In this document: positions 12,551 to 25,000 of the stretch, one piece after another | How positions within the stretch are numbered: the stretch's first letter is position 1 | How the letters are laid out: every line of letters starts with the position of its first letter | Assembly: GCF_000247695.1 (NCBI RefSeq) | Contig: NW_004624781.1 | Coordinates: forward strand, 14,818,914 to 14,882,913 | Direction: 5' to 3' | DNA from: Heterocephalus glaber | Taxonomy: Eukaryota > Chordata > Mammalia > Rodentia > Bathyergidae | Length of the DNA: 64,000 nucleotides | The notes under the pieces: generated by a model | Database searches by the model: none | Seen by the model: the letters and a program-made list of their open reading frames with translations, nothing else | What the model was told of the DNA's origin: nothing | Made by a program: the position numbers and the translations under genes

Positions 12551-12610
12551 ATTTCAAAAATTATGTACATGTAGGCTTTCAAAATACACTTAAGTTCTCA
12601 CAGTGTTTTT

Positions 12611-12697
12611 TTGTTTTTGTTTTTTGTACCAGGGATCGAACTCAGGACCTTGTGCTTGCCAGGCAGGCATTTTGCCACTGAGCTACAGCCCTAGCTC
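12611..12697 (-). mobile_element. ID SINE (reverse)
   Basis: T-rich start, then GTACCAGGGATCGAACTCAG, CCTTGTGCTTGCC and CCACTGAGCTACAGCCCTAG, the exact reverse order of an ID element. Loosely matching AAAATACA stretches flank it. Confidence 0.88.
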
Positions 12698-12896
12698 AAA
12701 ATACATTTAAAATCTCGCATTTTCTTCTTGTCATCTGAGAAGTTGGTGAAAACCACTACAAATAGATATAATTCATTTTGTCTGGAAATAATGGTTTTGA
12801 TCCTGAACAGTCAATTTTGTTAAAAGCCAAAAAAAGTCTGTGAAGAAATGATGGAGAATATAAAACTAACCACTTTAATTTTAAAAATTGAAGATG

Positions 12897-13142
12897 TAGC
12901 CAGGCATGGTGGTACATACTTGTAACCCAGAACTCTGGAAGGCTGAGAGGCAGAAAGATATCAAATGCAAGCCCAGACTGGGCAATTTAGTGACTTAACA
13001 AAACCCTATCTCAAACTAAACTAAACTAAACTAAACTAAACTAAACTAAACTAAACTAAATAAAATAAAGAGTTATGAGTGACTGGGGATATAATTCAGT
13101 AAGTATGAAACCTTAGGCTCTATCCCTAGTACAAAAAAAAAA
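12897..13142 (+). mobile_element. B1-ID dimeric SINE with expanded pentanucleotide linker
   Basis: B1 half (GCCAGGCATGGTGGTACATA, AGACTGGGCAATTTAGTGAC), then the linker, then the ID half (GACTGGGGATATAATTCAGT, CTATCCCTAGTAC) and A-tail. The linker between the halves has become an (ACTAA)n array. Confidence 0.88.
13014..13062. repeat. (CTAAA)n pentanucleotide microsatellite
   Basis: About nine perfect CTAAA units grown from the A-rich linker of the enclosing dimeric SINE. Confidence 0.92.
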
Positions 13143-13783
13143 GCTTAAGACTCACTTTGGATTTCGCCTGAATACTTTTTACACTGCTTGTTTACACTTA
13201 AAGCAGTTGAGCTATACTAAAATATTTACATGTTATCTGTCTAATACCACAGTAATTTGTTCTTCTTACATCAGATACTAAACAAATGCTTTCCTAGAGT
13301 TTCCCAAGGCTAATTTTACACTGAAAGGCATTATGATACATTCTTCTGACCCAAGACAATAATCTTAAAACTCCAAACCAGTAAGGGAGAATTTGATACC
13401 AAAAAATATTTTCCGCCCACAACCCAGCCTGAGAATTATTTTCAACACAAAAAGTCCTAAGAAACAAACAAAAAAAAACCAGGTACTCTTTAAACATCAA
13501 TAAGATGGTCAATGAAAAGTTAAATTATTAAATGTTAACAGAAGCACTCTTTTCTGAACTTTCTTACTATTCAATGAATGTCTTCACCAAAAAGTGTCAT
13601 TTATATTTTTTGAAATGTGTTTACAAACACAGCTTTGTTTCACAAAATTCAAAAATACAAAGCCCCCATTCATTGTCATAAAAATACCAATTATCTCATC
13701 TTAGAACCACTGAATAAATGCAAACCTGTTCCTTTCACAGGAACCAAAGATACTTTCGGAAAATTAAAAATCAACATTAAGGG
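13143..13783. other. Unassigned sequence
   Basis: No recognised repeat or coding signal. Confidence 0.45.
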
Positions 13784-13867
13784 TATCAATGGGCCAGTTA
13801 GCTCAGTGGTTCCGCCGCCTGCCTCACAAGCACAAAGTCCCGAGTTCAATCCCTGGTACCAAAAAAT
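13784..13867 (+). mobile_element. ID SINE
   Basis: GGGCCAGTTAGCTCAGTGG, TTCCGCCGCCTGCCTCAC, GAGTTCAATCCCTGGTACC and a short A-tail passing into TATATA. The youngest-type diagnostic CCGCCGCCTGCC is present. Confidence 0.9.
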
Positions 13868-13999
13868 ATATATATCATTGTCTAACATTAAGTGTATCAT
13901 GGTGCTCCCTCAGAAATCTATAGGTTTTACAAGCAATTAAAATTACTGTTTGAAATGAACTATCAAGCTACTTAAGAAAATATATTCTACATGTTTCAG

Positions 14000-14175
14000 A
14001 GCAAAGTCACGTAAGAACTGAAACACAAGAGAATATTCTAGCAGACAGTATCTCCAATAAAGTGGCCTTAAATCAGTCAGCAGCTTCCAGTGAAGAATGT
14101 TCTGAGGAAGATTATGGAGATGAGAATTACTATCTACCTCCAGCTACCACAGATATTGGCCTAGATCTCTCCTGA
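14000..14175 (+). other. Unassigned exon-like open segment, opposite strand to TCF12
   Basis: A good acceptor-like context (TACATGTTTCAG, AG at 13998-13999) is followed by 57 codons without a stop, ending at TGA 14173-14175. The frame beginning at 14002 reads QSHVRTETQE, later SAASSEECSEEDYGDENYY and LPPATTDIGLDLS. The acidic stretch and ordinary codon choice look more like a real protein C-terminus than the AT-rich intron around it. The frame also stays open upstream of the acceptor, back to a TGA near 13951. It could be the last exon of a gene nested antisense in the TCF12 intron, or a fragment of a processed pseudogene; no poly-A or matching TSD was noticed. I do not recognise the protein family. 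Confidence 0.35.
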
Positions 14176-14349
14176 CAAAACTCCTTAACCTTCTATGGAG
14201 GCTTCACCCAAAAAAGGATTTTTCCAAATTCTACAAAGAGGGCAATATTTTAGTTCCAAATTACATGAGAGTAAGCAATCTAATTCCTAATTTACAAAAA
14301 AGATAAATACATAATTGCTAAAGACATCATGTCTAGATTTTCAATATAA

Positions 14350-14442
14350 TTTCAGGGGTCTAGAGGTCAATGGTAGAACTCAATGATAGAACATTTGCCT
14401 AGCACTCATGAGTCCCTGGGGTCAATCCCCAAGGTAGGAAAG
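14350..14442 (+). mobile_element. Old ID-like SINE
   Basis: GATAGAACATTTGCCTAGCA and CCTGGGGTCAATCCCCAAGG follow the classic rodent ID consensus, with a small head duplication or insertion. Confidence 0.65.
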
Positions 14443-14494
14443 AAAATAAATACAAATATATAATATAGGTCTTTACTACACATACAAAAATTAT

Positions 14495-14656
14495 CTGCTG
14501 GGGAACTGAACCCAGGGCCTCTGCACTGAGTCACATCACCAGCCCCTTTTGGGGGCAGGAGGGTCTCCCTAAATTTCCCGAGCAGGCCTGGAACTCACAA
14601 ATTATCTGCCTCAGCCTTCCAAACCACTAGGATTGCAGGCCTGTGCCCCTGTACTC
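14495..14656 (-). mobile_element. B1-ID dimeric SINE (reverse)
   Basis: The reverse ID half (GGGGAACTGAACCCAGGGCC, TGAGTCACATCACCAGCCCC) precedes the reverse B1 half (GGCCTGGAACTCAC, TGCCTCAGCCTTCCAAACCA). Confidence 0.75.
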
Positions 14657-17405
14657 AAAAAAGACAACAAATGTTCTACAATCAACAAAAGTACTTTTGG
14701 CCCTAGAATATAAAACCCAAAGTGACTTGATGCATTAAGTAAAAAGTTCACTTTCCTATCACAAATTAAGGAAAACACTCTTCCCATAAAACATCTTTCT
14801 CTGCTCATAGCTCCCCGAAATCTGCTATAATGCTGAAGACTATACAACCTCTTCCCCTAGACCCAATCAACTGCCAAAAGTCAGAGTTGTCTTAAGAAAA
14901 GTGTAACTTCCAAAGTCCCAGCCATCTACTGGTTTCCAAACTGCAGTTAAATGGTTGCTATGGTTCTCATAAAACAGTTTCTCAGCCCAGTTTAGCTCAG
15001 AATCACACAAGCCGCTCTTCCCACAACCTAAGTAAAGGACAAACATGCCATACAGCCTGTGAAAATAAAACACTATGAAAGCATCACTTCTCTTTGCTTT
15101 TCAGAGCCAGATCTGGTTGTGGTTCTGTACAGCTAGCTGTATTCACGTAAAACCTCAATGGCTTTACCACTTGGCCACTTCCTGCTCATCCTTGATGTTT
15201 AAATATGAAGTCCTGAATAAGCTAAGACCTTTGCAGAAGAAATGAGAACAGGCAGAACATTCTAATAAATGTATAACTCAAGTCTCCAGTCAGCAAATAC
15301 ACTCAAGCTTCAATGTCCTTTAAGCTGCACCATATAGCTAGTGCTAGGAAAAAGAAAAATGCAAGTTAAGGAATCTAATCTTTCTTCCACACACCCCTTA
15401 TACATCCCCCAAACCTAAATCAAAATAGTCATCTAGTGTTTACTGACCTCAAATCAAGGTACTTCACAGAAATACAAGTGTAAAACACTATCTTTGCTTT
15501 CAGAGAGCGTATAGTCTGGCCAACAGGCATACAACAACAACAAATAGGTAACAGTATTCTAAGGAATGTTAGGGTAAAAACAACTCAGAGGTTCCTGGGT
15601 TCAAGAACCCTCAGAATACATTTCCAAGGTCTTGAATTCTTTGGTTACACCTACAACCTATGCTCATCATAGCCATTTAAGAGATTTTCAAGAGAGCATG
15701 AGGAATTTATTACAATGGGAGATGTAAGCATTTTCTTCTACGATCTTGCAAATATTCTCATATCTTACAACTACCAAATTTTATCTTAAGACACAAAGTT
15801 TGAAAATTGAAGACCACACACACACACACACACATGCACACAAACTGACTTCTGTAAAGACATTTCACAATGTAACTGCTTACACTCAATATCTCAATAT
15901 AAAAAGTTTACCTATTTTATAGACACTTTTATACTTTCTATTAAAATAAATCTTGAAGCACTTTCTTTTGGAGAGTATTAACATTACACTATTTAAGATT
16001 CCTCATTATAACAACAAACTGTTTTAAAAACCTCTAGCAATATTAAATTCCTCCTCAAGACACACAGTGCTCTAGCAGATTGATATCAATGCAGGTGCAG
16101 CAACAACCCATCCGTTTGCTACTTCTGAGGGGCAGTAAGAAACCACAGGCAAATGTGTATCGCTGTTGATTTCTCTATTTCCTCTGTAAAATGAAGTTAC
16201 CAACTTCCTAAAAGAATTATGAAGCAAATAGCATATGAGTAAATATTTATAAAGTACTTTTATCACTATTGATCTTTTTTTAAACAATAGGACTCCTCCC
16301 CTTCCCCCCAGTCATTCACTGGGCAAAGTCCCACTCCTACTACAACTTGTTCAACAAGTCTCCAGAGTCTCACTCATGGTGAATGAGTCTGCTCACTGTA
16401 GTGCTGCTCTAAAGTCTGACAGGAGCTGTAATAAATATAAAGGCAAAAGAGACCATGGCTGTACTGCCTGTTTTGTGTTTCTACAGTATATCTATAAATC
16501 TTAAGTGGATTTAGTTATTCAAAATTGTATCATGTTCTTGGGACAATAAAACTGGGAACACTAAATGAAGAGACTTGCAAAGCAAACAGAAAAGTCAGAA
16601 TAGGCTACTGGTCTCTCTTCCCAAAGACTAGTTTGTTACACATTTCATTATTACTTTCATAGTTTGTGTTAAACAGCAGTGAGAGTGAGCTAAATCAGGC
16701 TCTGGAGGAAAATTCCACTCACAACCAGTCTGTAATGAACATGCCTGTAGTAAGTACATTTCAGGAATTAACATTATGCTACCAGTCTGAAAACTTCTTC
16801 CCCGTACAACAGGAAATAAAATTTACTAAAGACTAGTTTTATCTGTCCTCTACAGATATTATTCTATCTCTATATTTTTCTATGAAGCTGAGAGGGGTGT
16901 GAGAGGATTTTTCTGTTTATTCCCAGGAAACAGTGAAAATTCAAAAAGAACATGGTCAAGGTTGAAGCTTCCTTTTGGAAGGGATCATCTAATGCTGGCT
17001 ATCTACAAAGTGGGGAACAAGTGAAAATACTACTACTCCCCCAAAGGTATTTTCCTGTATGCTTTAACTGACCAGAGAGGCATCTGTACACTCACTGGCC
17101 CAAAAGATGAGAAAGGTAACTTCACCTCAAAATTGATTTTGATTCCCTAAATCAATGTACAGGTAGACTACTCAAAGATCAAAGCTCAGCCTAAAAAGCC
17201 TAAAATCTAAATTGAATTTGCTTTATATGAACAAGTCTACCACAACATTTTTTCTGTATCTAAAATGATAAATTTCCTAATGCATATTTTTAGTATTAAA
17301 AAGAAATTCTTACTGTGAATTGAAAACAATGTGAGGGAGAGAATATCTCCAAAATACCTTTTCTAAAATCCATGGGACCTAAGTGAGTTTAACAATTCAA
17401 TTTTT
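14657..17405. other. Repeat-poor intron with one (CA)n
   Basis: A short CA microsatellite lies at about 15813-15841. No SINE is recognised across about 2.7 kb, which is unusual for this window. Several 60-70 codon open frames lack any family signature. Confidence 0.5.
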
Positions 17406-17521
17406 TAAGCCAGGTGTGGTGGCGCATGCCTGTAATCCCAGTACTCGGGAGGCTGAGCCAGGGGGATTGTCCCAAGTTCAAGGCCAGCCTTAACTACACA
17501 GACAGACTCTGTCTCAAAAAA
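17406..17521 (+). mobile_element. B1 SINE monomer
   Basis: GCCAGGTGTGGTGGCGCATG, CCTGTAATCCCAGTACTCGG, AGTTCAAGGCCAGCCTTAAC, then CTCTGTCTCAAAA. No internal duplication. Confidence 0.92.
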
Positions 17522-17625
17522 TTTTCTTTTAAAAATTCATTTTTCAGATTTTAGAAAGAAAAATATAGCATACAACCCATTATCACCCAAGCACCTAGTA
17601 ACCATATTAAAAACTAAGAAAATAA

Positions 17626-17698
17626 GGGCTGGGGATTTAGCTTAGTGGTTCCAGTGCTTGCCTTGAAAGTGCAAGGACCCAAGTTCAATCCCCAGTAC

Positions 17699-17729
<31 letters not shown>
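17626..17729 (+). mobile_element. ID SINE with long poly-A
   Basis: GGGCTGGGGATTTAGCTTAG, CAAGTTCAATCCCCAGTACC and a 29-nt A-tail. AAAATAAG flanks both ends and may be the TSD. Confidence 0.92.
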
Positions 17730-17731
<2 letters not shown>

Positions 17732-20056
17732 AGAGAATGCCAATGGCCCCATCAGGTAAGACCAGTTATTGGTGAAGAGTTTATTCTGAATTTATAGGGA
17801 AAATTTGGGGGTTCAGACCTTTTGTGACTTCAAAACTGTATCTCGATGATAGCCCTTTGACATGGAACAGGAGGTCTCAACAAATAATAAGTAAAACACG
17901 CCATTACCTACAATGAAAAGAACTACCAGATACTTAGCCAAGGTACATTAAGAACATTTAATATAATCTTGAAACGCTTCTAATTATCTGCCTAGTTCGA
18001 AAGTTATCAATTCAAGGTGCCTATATGTTCTCACCAAGAGAATCAATATGTAACAATCTTTCCCTTTAACCTTATATCAAATTGGGATCAACACTAGATA
18101 CTGGTATCCCAAACCTGAGCATATCAATAGTAAACAGAAAAACAAATGGGCCCCAGACCAGATGACAAACTCAGCAGGGCTTCCACATAACAAAAACCCA
18201 GCAAGATCTTCTATCTCAGGAGCTCAGGATGTTCACCCCTGCCCTACAAGTAGCCATATAAACTCAGATTCTCTGAACTCACTTGTGGCAAAACTATGCT
18301 TAACCCTGCATTTTCTTCTCTCCAGTGGACCTAGCAAAACTCTTATTTATCCCCATCAAGCTCAAAACAACAACATATGCCTCCAAGTATGAGAAGCTTG
18401 ATGACTGTTATTCCTGGTTAGCAGCAATCTCTAACACGCCCAAGAATACAACTGTGGCTGAGAACTGCAGCACATCTGCCTACAGACTGGAGTAGCCATG
18501 GGCATACTAAATCCAACCCATGCCCTCTACATTAGCCACCACTAAAGTAGCTGAAGAGGAATTAGGAGCTGACCTTGCTCACAACAGCTCAATGGCAAAA
18601 CTACCAGAAGCAAACACACTTCTGAGTGAGGCTGCCTCCCAACAGGCTCCCAGTTGGTGATAGGTTATGTTTCCTCAGTCTAATTATCACAAACTCAGGG
18701 ATAGCCACAGTCCAAATTCAGGTGCCTTAACACCCAAAACAGCATTGACAAAATGACATCTTGGGCCAACTCTCCAATTTTAATCACCAAAAATATAGTA
18801 AGGTATGATAATAGTAAAGATTTTTTTAAAGAAATATTTTTGTCCCTTATCTTATCTCAAATTGTTTTGTTGTATTATTTGGAAGATTTCATCCCTGAGT
18901 CACCAGATTCCATTCAATAAAAATTAGTAACCAATCCCTAATCTGTTTTCATTTCTGTGTGATCTTTAAGTCCCCAAGCAGCTTATAGCAGCTTGAATGA
19001 CTCACTGTGGTCTTTATGAGAGCAGTTTTAACCTGTAACACATAAGAGCACATTTTAAATATAGAACAAAAAAATTAAGCTTTCTCCATAAAAATATATA
19101 CTCTTCCCAACTACATCTTAAAAAACTACAGGATGATCTGATTAGAAATAGAAAAGAGGTTCAAATAACAGTCACACTGCTAACAAATTGGTGCTTTAGT
19201 TTATGGAAATAAGTTTCCTGCCTAGTGAAATCCTTTTTCCCCTAATAACAGACTTCTGTATGAGCAAGAAAAGGTCTAGGAATTAAGACAGTTAAAAAAT
19301 ACTCTCTAGAGCCAAGCTTCTTGCTAAGGATTGTTCAGGCCAGTACCCCACTCCACCCTGGCCCCCAACCAAAGATATCACCAAATCAGAAGGAAAATGA
19401 TACCATAAGCCAAGAATGATGCATCTTTAGAACTTCAGGTTACTCAATGATTAATGAAAATGTACTGATTTTACAACAAATATGTTTGTGCTAGGAAGCA
19501 GAAAGTAAAATGCACATGAATTTTTAAGATAAGATTTCTTCTCCCTTGCAATGTGTTGCTTCAGGCTACAAAGGGAGTTTCTGTTCCTTCTCTGTCATTA
19601 AGAAGAAATATGGTGAGGCTCTACTCTGGTGACACTGAACCTCTCTCTCAGCTACTCTATCCTTTCAGGTCACATAATTTTATTTTGTTTATATATCTAA
19701 AGAATTTTGAGTAGATAAAGACAACATGGAGAAAACACTATATCTAAGTAGCAATGATGCCTAGGCATGGAAGAGGGTTTTCAAAAAGTATGCATATTCT
19801 GCTAACCATTCTGTACTCTACGATATTTAATTTAAAAAAAAAAAAATAAGAAACCAATTTAAAGGAAAAAAAAGGTAAGATTCCTAGGTACCTTATGACC
19901 TTTTAAAACTACTCTTACACCTAATTAATTACTTTTTTGACTTGTAACAATACATAAACTTGAAGGCACTAAAGAGCAACTTTGGTATGTTGCCCTTATG
20001 GGGGCATTTCCTCACCTCCACTACCACAGACAAAACATTTCATTCTATCCAATATC
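17730..20056. other. Unassigned intron sequence
   Basis: No recognised repeat. A 76-codon open frame at 18162-18392 has no family features. Confidence 0.45.
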
Positions 20057-20530
20057 AAATGAGTGAATTCCATTCGACCCAGCTATTCCACTACAACGTA
20101 TATTCCTGAAAGAGTTAGACACGCATACCCATGTTTACAGCAGTACAATTCATAATAGCTAAATCTTGGAAGCAATCTAAATGTCCATCAACAGATAAAT
20201 GGATAAAGAAAATGTGGTGTTTACACACACTGAAGTGCTATAAAGAAAGATAACTTTGAGTCATTTGTAGAAAAATGGATGCAACTTAAGACCATGTTAA
20301 GTGGAACAAAGCTTAAATTATCTCATGGTTTCTCCTATATGAGAAACCCAAAGTACAAATAAAGAACTAAACATGGGAAGGGAACGAAGAGATGGAGGGA
20401 AACAGTGGGGAAAGGGGGGGGGGCCATAAAAAGAATTAAGATTTGTGATGTACATGAGTCAACTCCCCACAACGTATGTAATCATTATGTACTGGAATTA
20501 TGTACTAATAAAAATTTGAAAATAAAATAA
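20057..20530 (+). mobile_element. LINE-1 3' end (sense)
   Basis: The ORF2 tail motifs CGACCCAGCTATTCCACTAC, GTTTACAGCAGTACAATTCA and GATAAATGGATAAAGAAAAT are followed by a lineage-specific 3' UTR with a G9 run and an A-rich end. 5' truncated, as most L1 copies are. Confidence 0.88.
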
Positions 20531-20534
20531 ACTT

Positions 20535-20930
20535 TAAAAATGGCTTAGCCCAATGCCTGGCATATAACAGCATTTCAATAAACACTGGTTACAAAAACTG
20601 GCTTTATTATTATACTATTACCATAAGTGTTACAATATGCGACTGACAATAATGGTAATGATCATTTCTGAAGTAGCTGTATGGCAGGTAACACACAGAT
20701 AACCATTTGATCCTCACAAGGATTCTGAAAGTATTATTATCCACTTTTCACAAATAAGAAAGTATGGCTTGGGCTGGGAATTTAGCTCAGTGGTTCCGTC
20801 GCCTGCCTCACAAGCGCAAGGACCCAAGTTCAATCCCTGGTACCAAAAAAAAAAAAGAAAGAAAGTATGGCTCAGATGACTTAAATGACTTGCCTAAGGC
20901 CACTCGGCTAATAAGCTATAAACCACTGAG
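20535..20930 (+). mobile_element. Ancient MIR-family SINE, split by an ID insertion
   Basis: The MIR core order is present: TTTGATCCTCACAAGGATTC, TATTATTATCCACTTTTCAC, then after the ID GACTTGCCTAAGGCCACTCG and GCTAATAAG. MIR predates placental radiation, so the ID is far younger. Confidence 0.8.
20770..20867 (+). mobile_element. Young ID SINE inside MIR, with TSD
   Basis: GGGCTGGGAATTTAGCTCAG to CAATCCCTGGTACC plus A-tail. The direct repeat AAAGTATGGCT flanks it (left at about 20758, right at about 20862). Confidence 0.93.
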
Positions 20931-20937
20931 TCACAAC

Positions 20938-20998
20938 CAGTTATCTGACTCCTCTATCCAACTCACACCCAGTTATCTGGCTCCTCTATCCAACTCTT
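20938..20998. repeat. 31-bp tandem duplication
   Basis: CCAGTTATCTGACTCCTC and the following bases recur 31 bp downstream with one G/A difference. Two copies only. Confidence 0.85.
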
Positions 20999-21243
20999 CC
21001 CACTACACTACACTGCCTCTCCTCTCTCATTAAAATGTTAGGAATTCAGGGGCTCTCTCACTGACAAGACTATAGTTAGACTGATTCTCTTTTAATAAAC
21101 ACAGGCCAGAGAATCACAGGGGCTCCCTCCAGTCAAGCCACAACCCCTTTATATACAAATGTGCACCAAAGGTCACCACCTATTCCATTCATATGTTAAT
21201 AATTTCTATTTTTACGTTAAATAATCAGCTAACATCACTTCTT

Positions 21244-21290
21244 TGGGGGGGGGGTACTGGGGATCGCCCCTGCACTTGCGATGCCTAAAG
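21244..21290 (-). mobile_element. Short ID remnant (reverse)
   Basis: A G9 run, then GTACTGGGGATCGCCCCTGC and ACTTGCGATGCC. Only the 3' half of an ID element remains. Confidence 0.55.
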
Positions 21291-21957
21291 TCATTCATTT
21301 TCTTATCCAAATATCAACTCTTTGCCTGATCATTTACCTGAGGTAAATTTCTCTAAAGTCATTCACTTGCTTAGTTTTAATTACAACTTGTAGGGCACAA
21401 AAATAAAATCTTCATCTCCTATCCAAAGGACATTTAAACAAGGGTAATAATATACGAATGTACAAAAGGTGCTCACTACCACATTATTTATACTATGAAA
21501 AGGAAAATTTTTTAAATCCCTAAATGTCAAGTAGTAAAAGAGCAGTCATATCCATTCCATACAACAGCATGCAACAGTTTTAAACCGAGTTTATACACTC
21601 TTTATAACAGGTAAAAACTCATGACAGAATATTAAGAGAAATTAAAAAACAGTATGTAAAATGAAACCATCACCAAGCTATCGACTCTGCAAACATAAGA
21701 CTATCAAAAAAAGAACAAAGTGAAATAAACCAAAACATAACCATTTTCTCTGGATAGTGAAATAAGAGGTGGTTTTCTCTCCTCCTCCCTGCTTTGTCTG
21801 CTCTCATTTCCTTTACAATGACAACCATGTATTAATTTATAGGCAGAAATAAGATTTTTTTAACCAGTATCTTTAATTCCTCTCCTAGCACTCTTCTCTT
21901 AAAATCTCCAAATTAGCCAAGAGAGTCCCATGTCCTGTGAATTTTCCCCACCCCTTG
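21291..21957. other. Unassigned sequence
   Basis: No recognised feature. Confidence 0.4.
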
Positions 21958-22042
21958 TAAGCGGGCGTGGCTGGGGAAATGGAATCTAGGGCCTCACAAA
22001 TGCTAGGCAAGCACTTTACCACTAAGATACACTCCCAGCTTC
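21958..22042 (-). mobile_element. Old ID SINE (reverse)
   Basis: AATCTAGGGCCTCACAAATG, CTAGGCAAGCACTTTACCAC and TACACTCCCAGCTT in reverse classic rodent ID order. Confidence 0.75.
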
Positions 22043-25000
22043 TATTACGTGAAATCTAAAATGCTCAGAACAATTCAGCATGTCATTATTTCCAGCACTC
22101 CACAACCTTGAATTATTTCTCTTCCCAATAGATATCCAATCCTTCAAATTCTGTCACTCCAGTCCTTGGATTCTCCTTTTCTACTGCCCACATTAACATC
22201 AAATTCAAACCTTTATCACTTCATCCACGGATTACCACAAAAGCCTGCTTTTCTAATCCTAGTGTCCTCCTCAGGACAATCCAACCCTCCCCTCCCTCAA
22301 GAATAGCTCACCAGGAGCTAAGGGCTATCCCGGAAGCTTTATGAGCTATTAGCTGACTTAACACTCTAAACTACCTCAGGAGAATCGAGAGCAGCTAGGT
22401 AGGTAGTCTTTACCGGTGACTTAAAGGAACACAGAATTTTTCTGAAGAGCACACAGTATTCATGGTTATAAATTTGTCTCTGATTTTCCTATTTTCCAAG
22501 TTTGCATTTTCATGTAAAGTTTTCTTTAAAGAAGCATTCTGCTAACCTTTACCTTAAATGAGCTACTTCACAGCAAGATCGTGTTTTATCATATTACATT
22601 TTTTCCCCTCATGCCTGCTGACTCTGAAGTTACTCATGTCATTCATCACTACAGCATACCCAAAACAAATGTCTAACATGTTTCAATTTTAACAAATTTT
22701 TAACAAGTATACATTAATAAAAATTAGTTATAAATTTCAACCCAGATTAGTACACAGTGTGACCCACATTCTACTCAAAACCTTAAAATACTTCAAATGA
22801 AAAGCCAACTTAACGTTCTTTCCACTAATAATCACCATTCACATTTCTACTACAATTCAGCTTAAAAATGTATTGGTAAAATTTTGGCTTTCTTTTGATT
22901 TTTTTCTTGATATATTCAAATAATGCTATATCAACTTGAAATGTTTAATAGAGTGAGTAGACATTTAATAATTTTACCGTATTTAATAGAAAAAGCAACA
23001 TCACAAAATCTCTGTGGTGACAAGAATAGTTTTGGGCCTTGACTATACTAGTGACCTCCTTGTGATATTGTACTACAATAAAATGTTACCTCTGCACGGA
23101 ACCTGGGATCTCTGTATCATTTTTTATAACTGCATGTGAATCTATAATTATCTCAAAACAAAAAGTTTAACTGAAGATCAATGAGAATTCATTTTTTCAG
23201 CCTTAGGTCTATATTTTCAAAGACTATATAGCTGAAAACTCTCACTTTGAATGATCAGTGATTTAAGAATGATAAATTGCATTCCTTTTAAAAACCTATT
23301 AGAAAACACGTCTAAAAATTATTTCCAAAAAATCTTAAGCAAGAAAATATACTGTTACAAAGTCCAAACAGGGAAAAGTAAAGCTTTACTTTCTTGATAA
23401 AATAACTTTCCAAACAGAAACATCAGTGACATACTCAATACATACAGATGGCCTGCAAAACGATAATGTAGCACTCTTTTCCAAAATCTCTTATTACTTG
23501 GTTTCAAAAACTAACAAAAGAAATTTTCAGATACCCCATAAATACTTAATTTCTACTAAAACTTAAACACAAAATCACAATTTATATCCATATACTCAAC
23601 TGACACACCTGAACCATTTCCATTTTGTTAATTTTTTCAACATGCTTTCTTTCTATACACTACCTTAATAGAATACCTCACTTTTTACTCCCACAGAAAC
23701 ACTTCTCTCAAGCTTACCATGGGAACACTTTACCGAGGCTATCAAGCCAAAAGAACAAATTCATAGTCTAACCTAACAATTCAAAGGAAATTAACACCTT
23801 AATGAAGAAATAACATTATAAGCAAATAGTAAAGCAAATAATAAATATACATCTTTTCCAGTGACTTTTAAAGTGTCAGCCATCACACAAGTTATTTGTT
23901 TTGCTTTAGAAATATGATTTTTAAAAACACCACATACTATAACACATATTGTATGCTTTCAGATAAAAAGAAATTCTGAAAGTATTACATACTCCTTCTC
24001 AAAAACAGTCTACTGTGAAATTTAGGAAAAGAAAAGTAACTGAAAGGAAACTATACTGCACAATTATAAACTATAGCTTTCACAAAGCAAAAAACATGAA
24101 GTTTTTACAAATTTACTCTGAAAACAAAACAAAATCTCTAATCATTACAGCAGCTCTACAAAGAGAAGTCAGATCTTTAACTCCTTATATGCCACAAATA
24201 AACAAGTACTAGGATGTATTACATATATATATCTTTTGAAATCAGGGCAGGTTATGCATAGTCAATAAAGTATACAAAGTATACACATATTACTTGGCCA
24301 ATTTCTCTTAGACACTCCCTTTAAGATAAGAAAGGGCTACAGGGAAGCCATATCGTATATTTTGACATAAAATAATTACATGTTCTTTTCTCAAAATTTA
24401 AATCTACTCACTAATTACTGAAGGTCACAGCTTTTTTTTTTTAAACAAATTTCCCAGACACTTAAAACCACATCCACTAAATACAAATGTTTAAATTCAA
24501 ACTTGCAATGAATAACAACTTCAACTAAAATTAAACATTTCCTACTCCAAAGAATCAAATGTGACTTCTACAACATAGAAAAATGTTTGTAGGTGTGTAA
24601 GTTGTGTGTATGTAATGCAACCTACTGAATGGTGGCTAACAACTCCAATACCAAGCTCCTAATCCACATCTGATTTAAACACATACTTTTAAATTTCACA
24701 GACTTTCTTACATCATAAATCATTACTCTTAATTTTAAAAACTGAAGCAGATATAATTTCTTATTCTAAAAACAAAAAGTATTAAAACTAGCCAAGTTTC
24801 TGAAGTCCAAGTCCTTGTTAACAGCTGAATATATTGTCTACAACTTAAGATGGAACAGTATGAAACACCAATATCAACACTCACCTAAGGAAATATACTA
24901 GACATCTACCATGTAGATTTACCAAAGTAAATCTGAAAGTTTCTGTGAATGAATTCTTAGTTGCAAAAATTAAATTATACTCAAAACCCTAGAAAAGAAA

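Noticed and set aside
20770..20867. tRNA-like sequences with A and B boxes
   Set aside because: These are tRNA-Ala-derived ID SINEs with A-tails and target duplications, not tRNA genes. The same applies to all ID copies listed.
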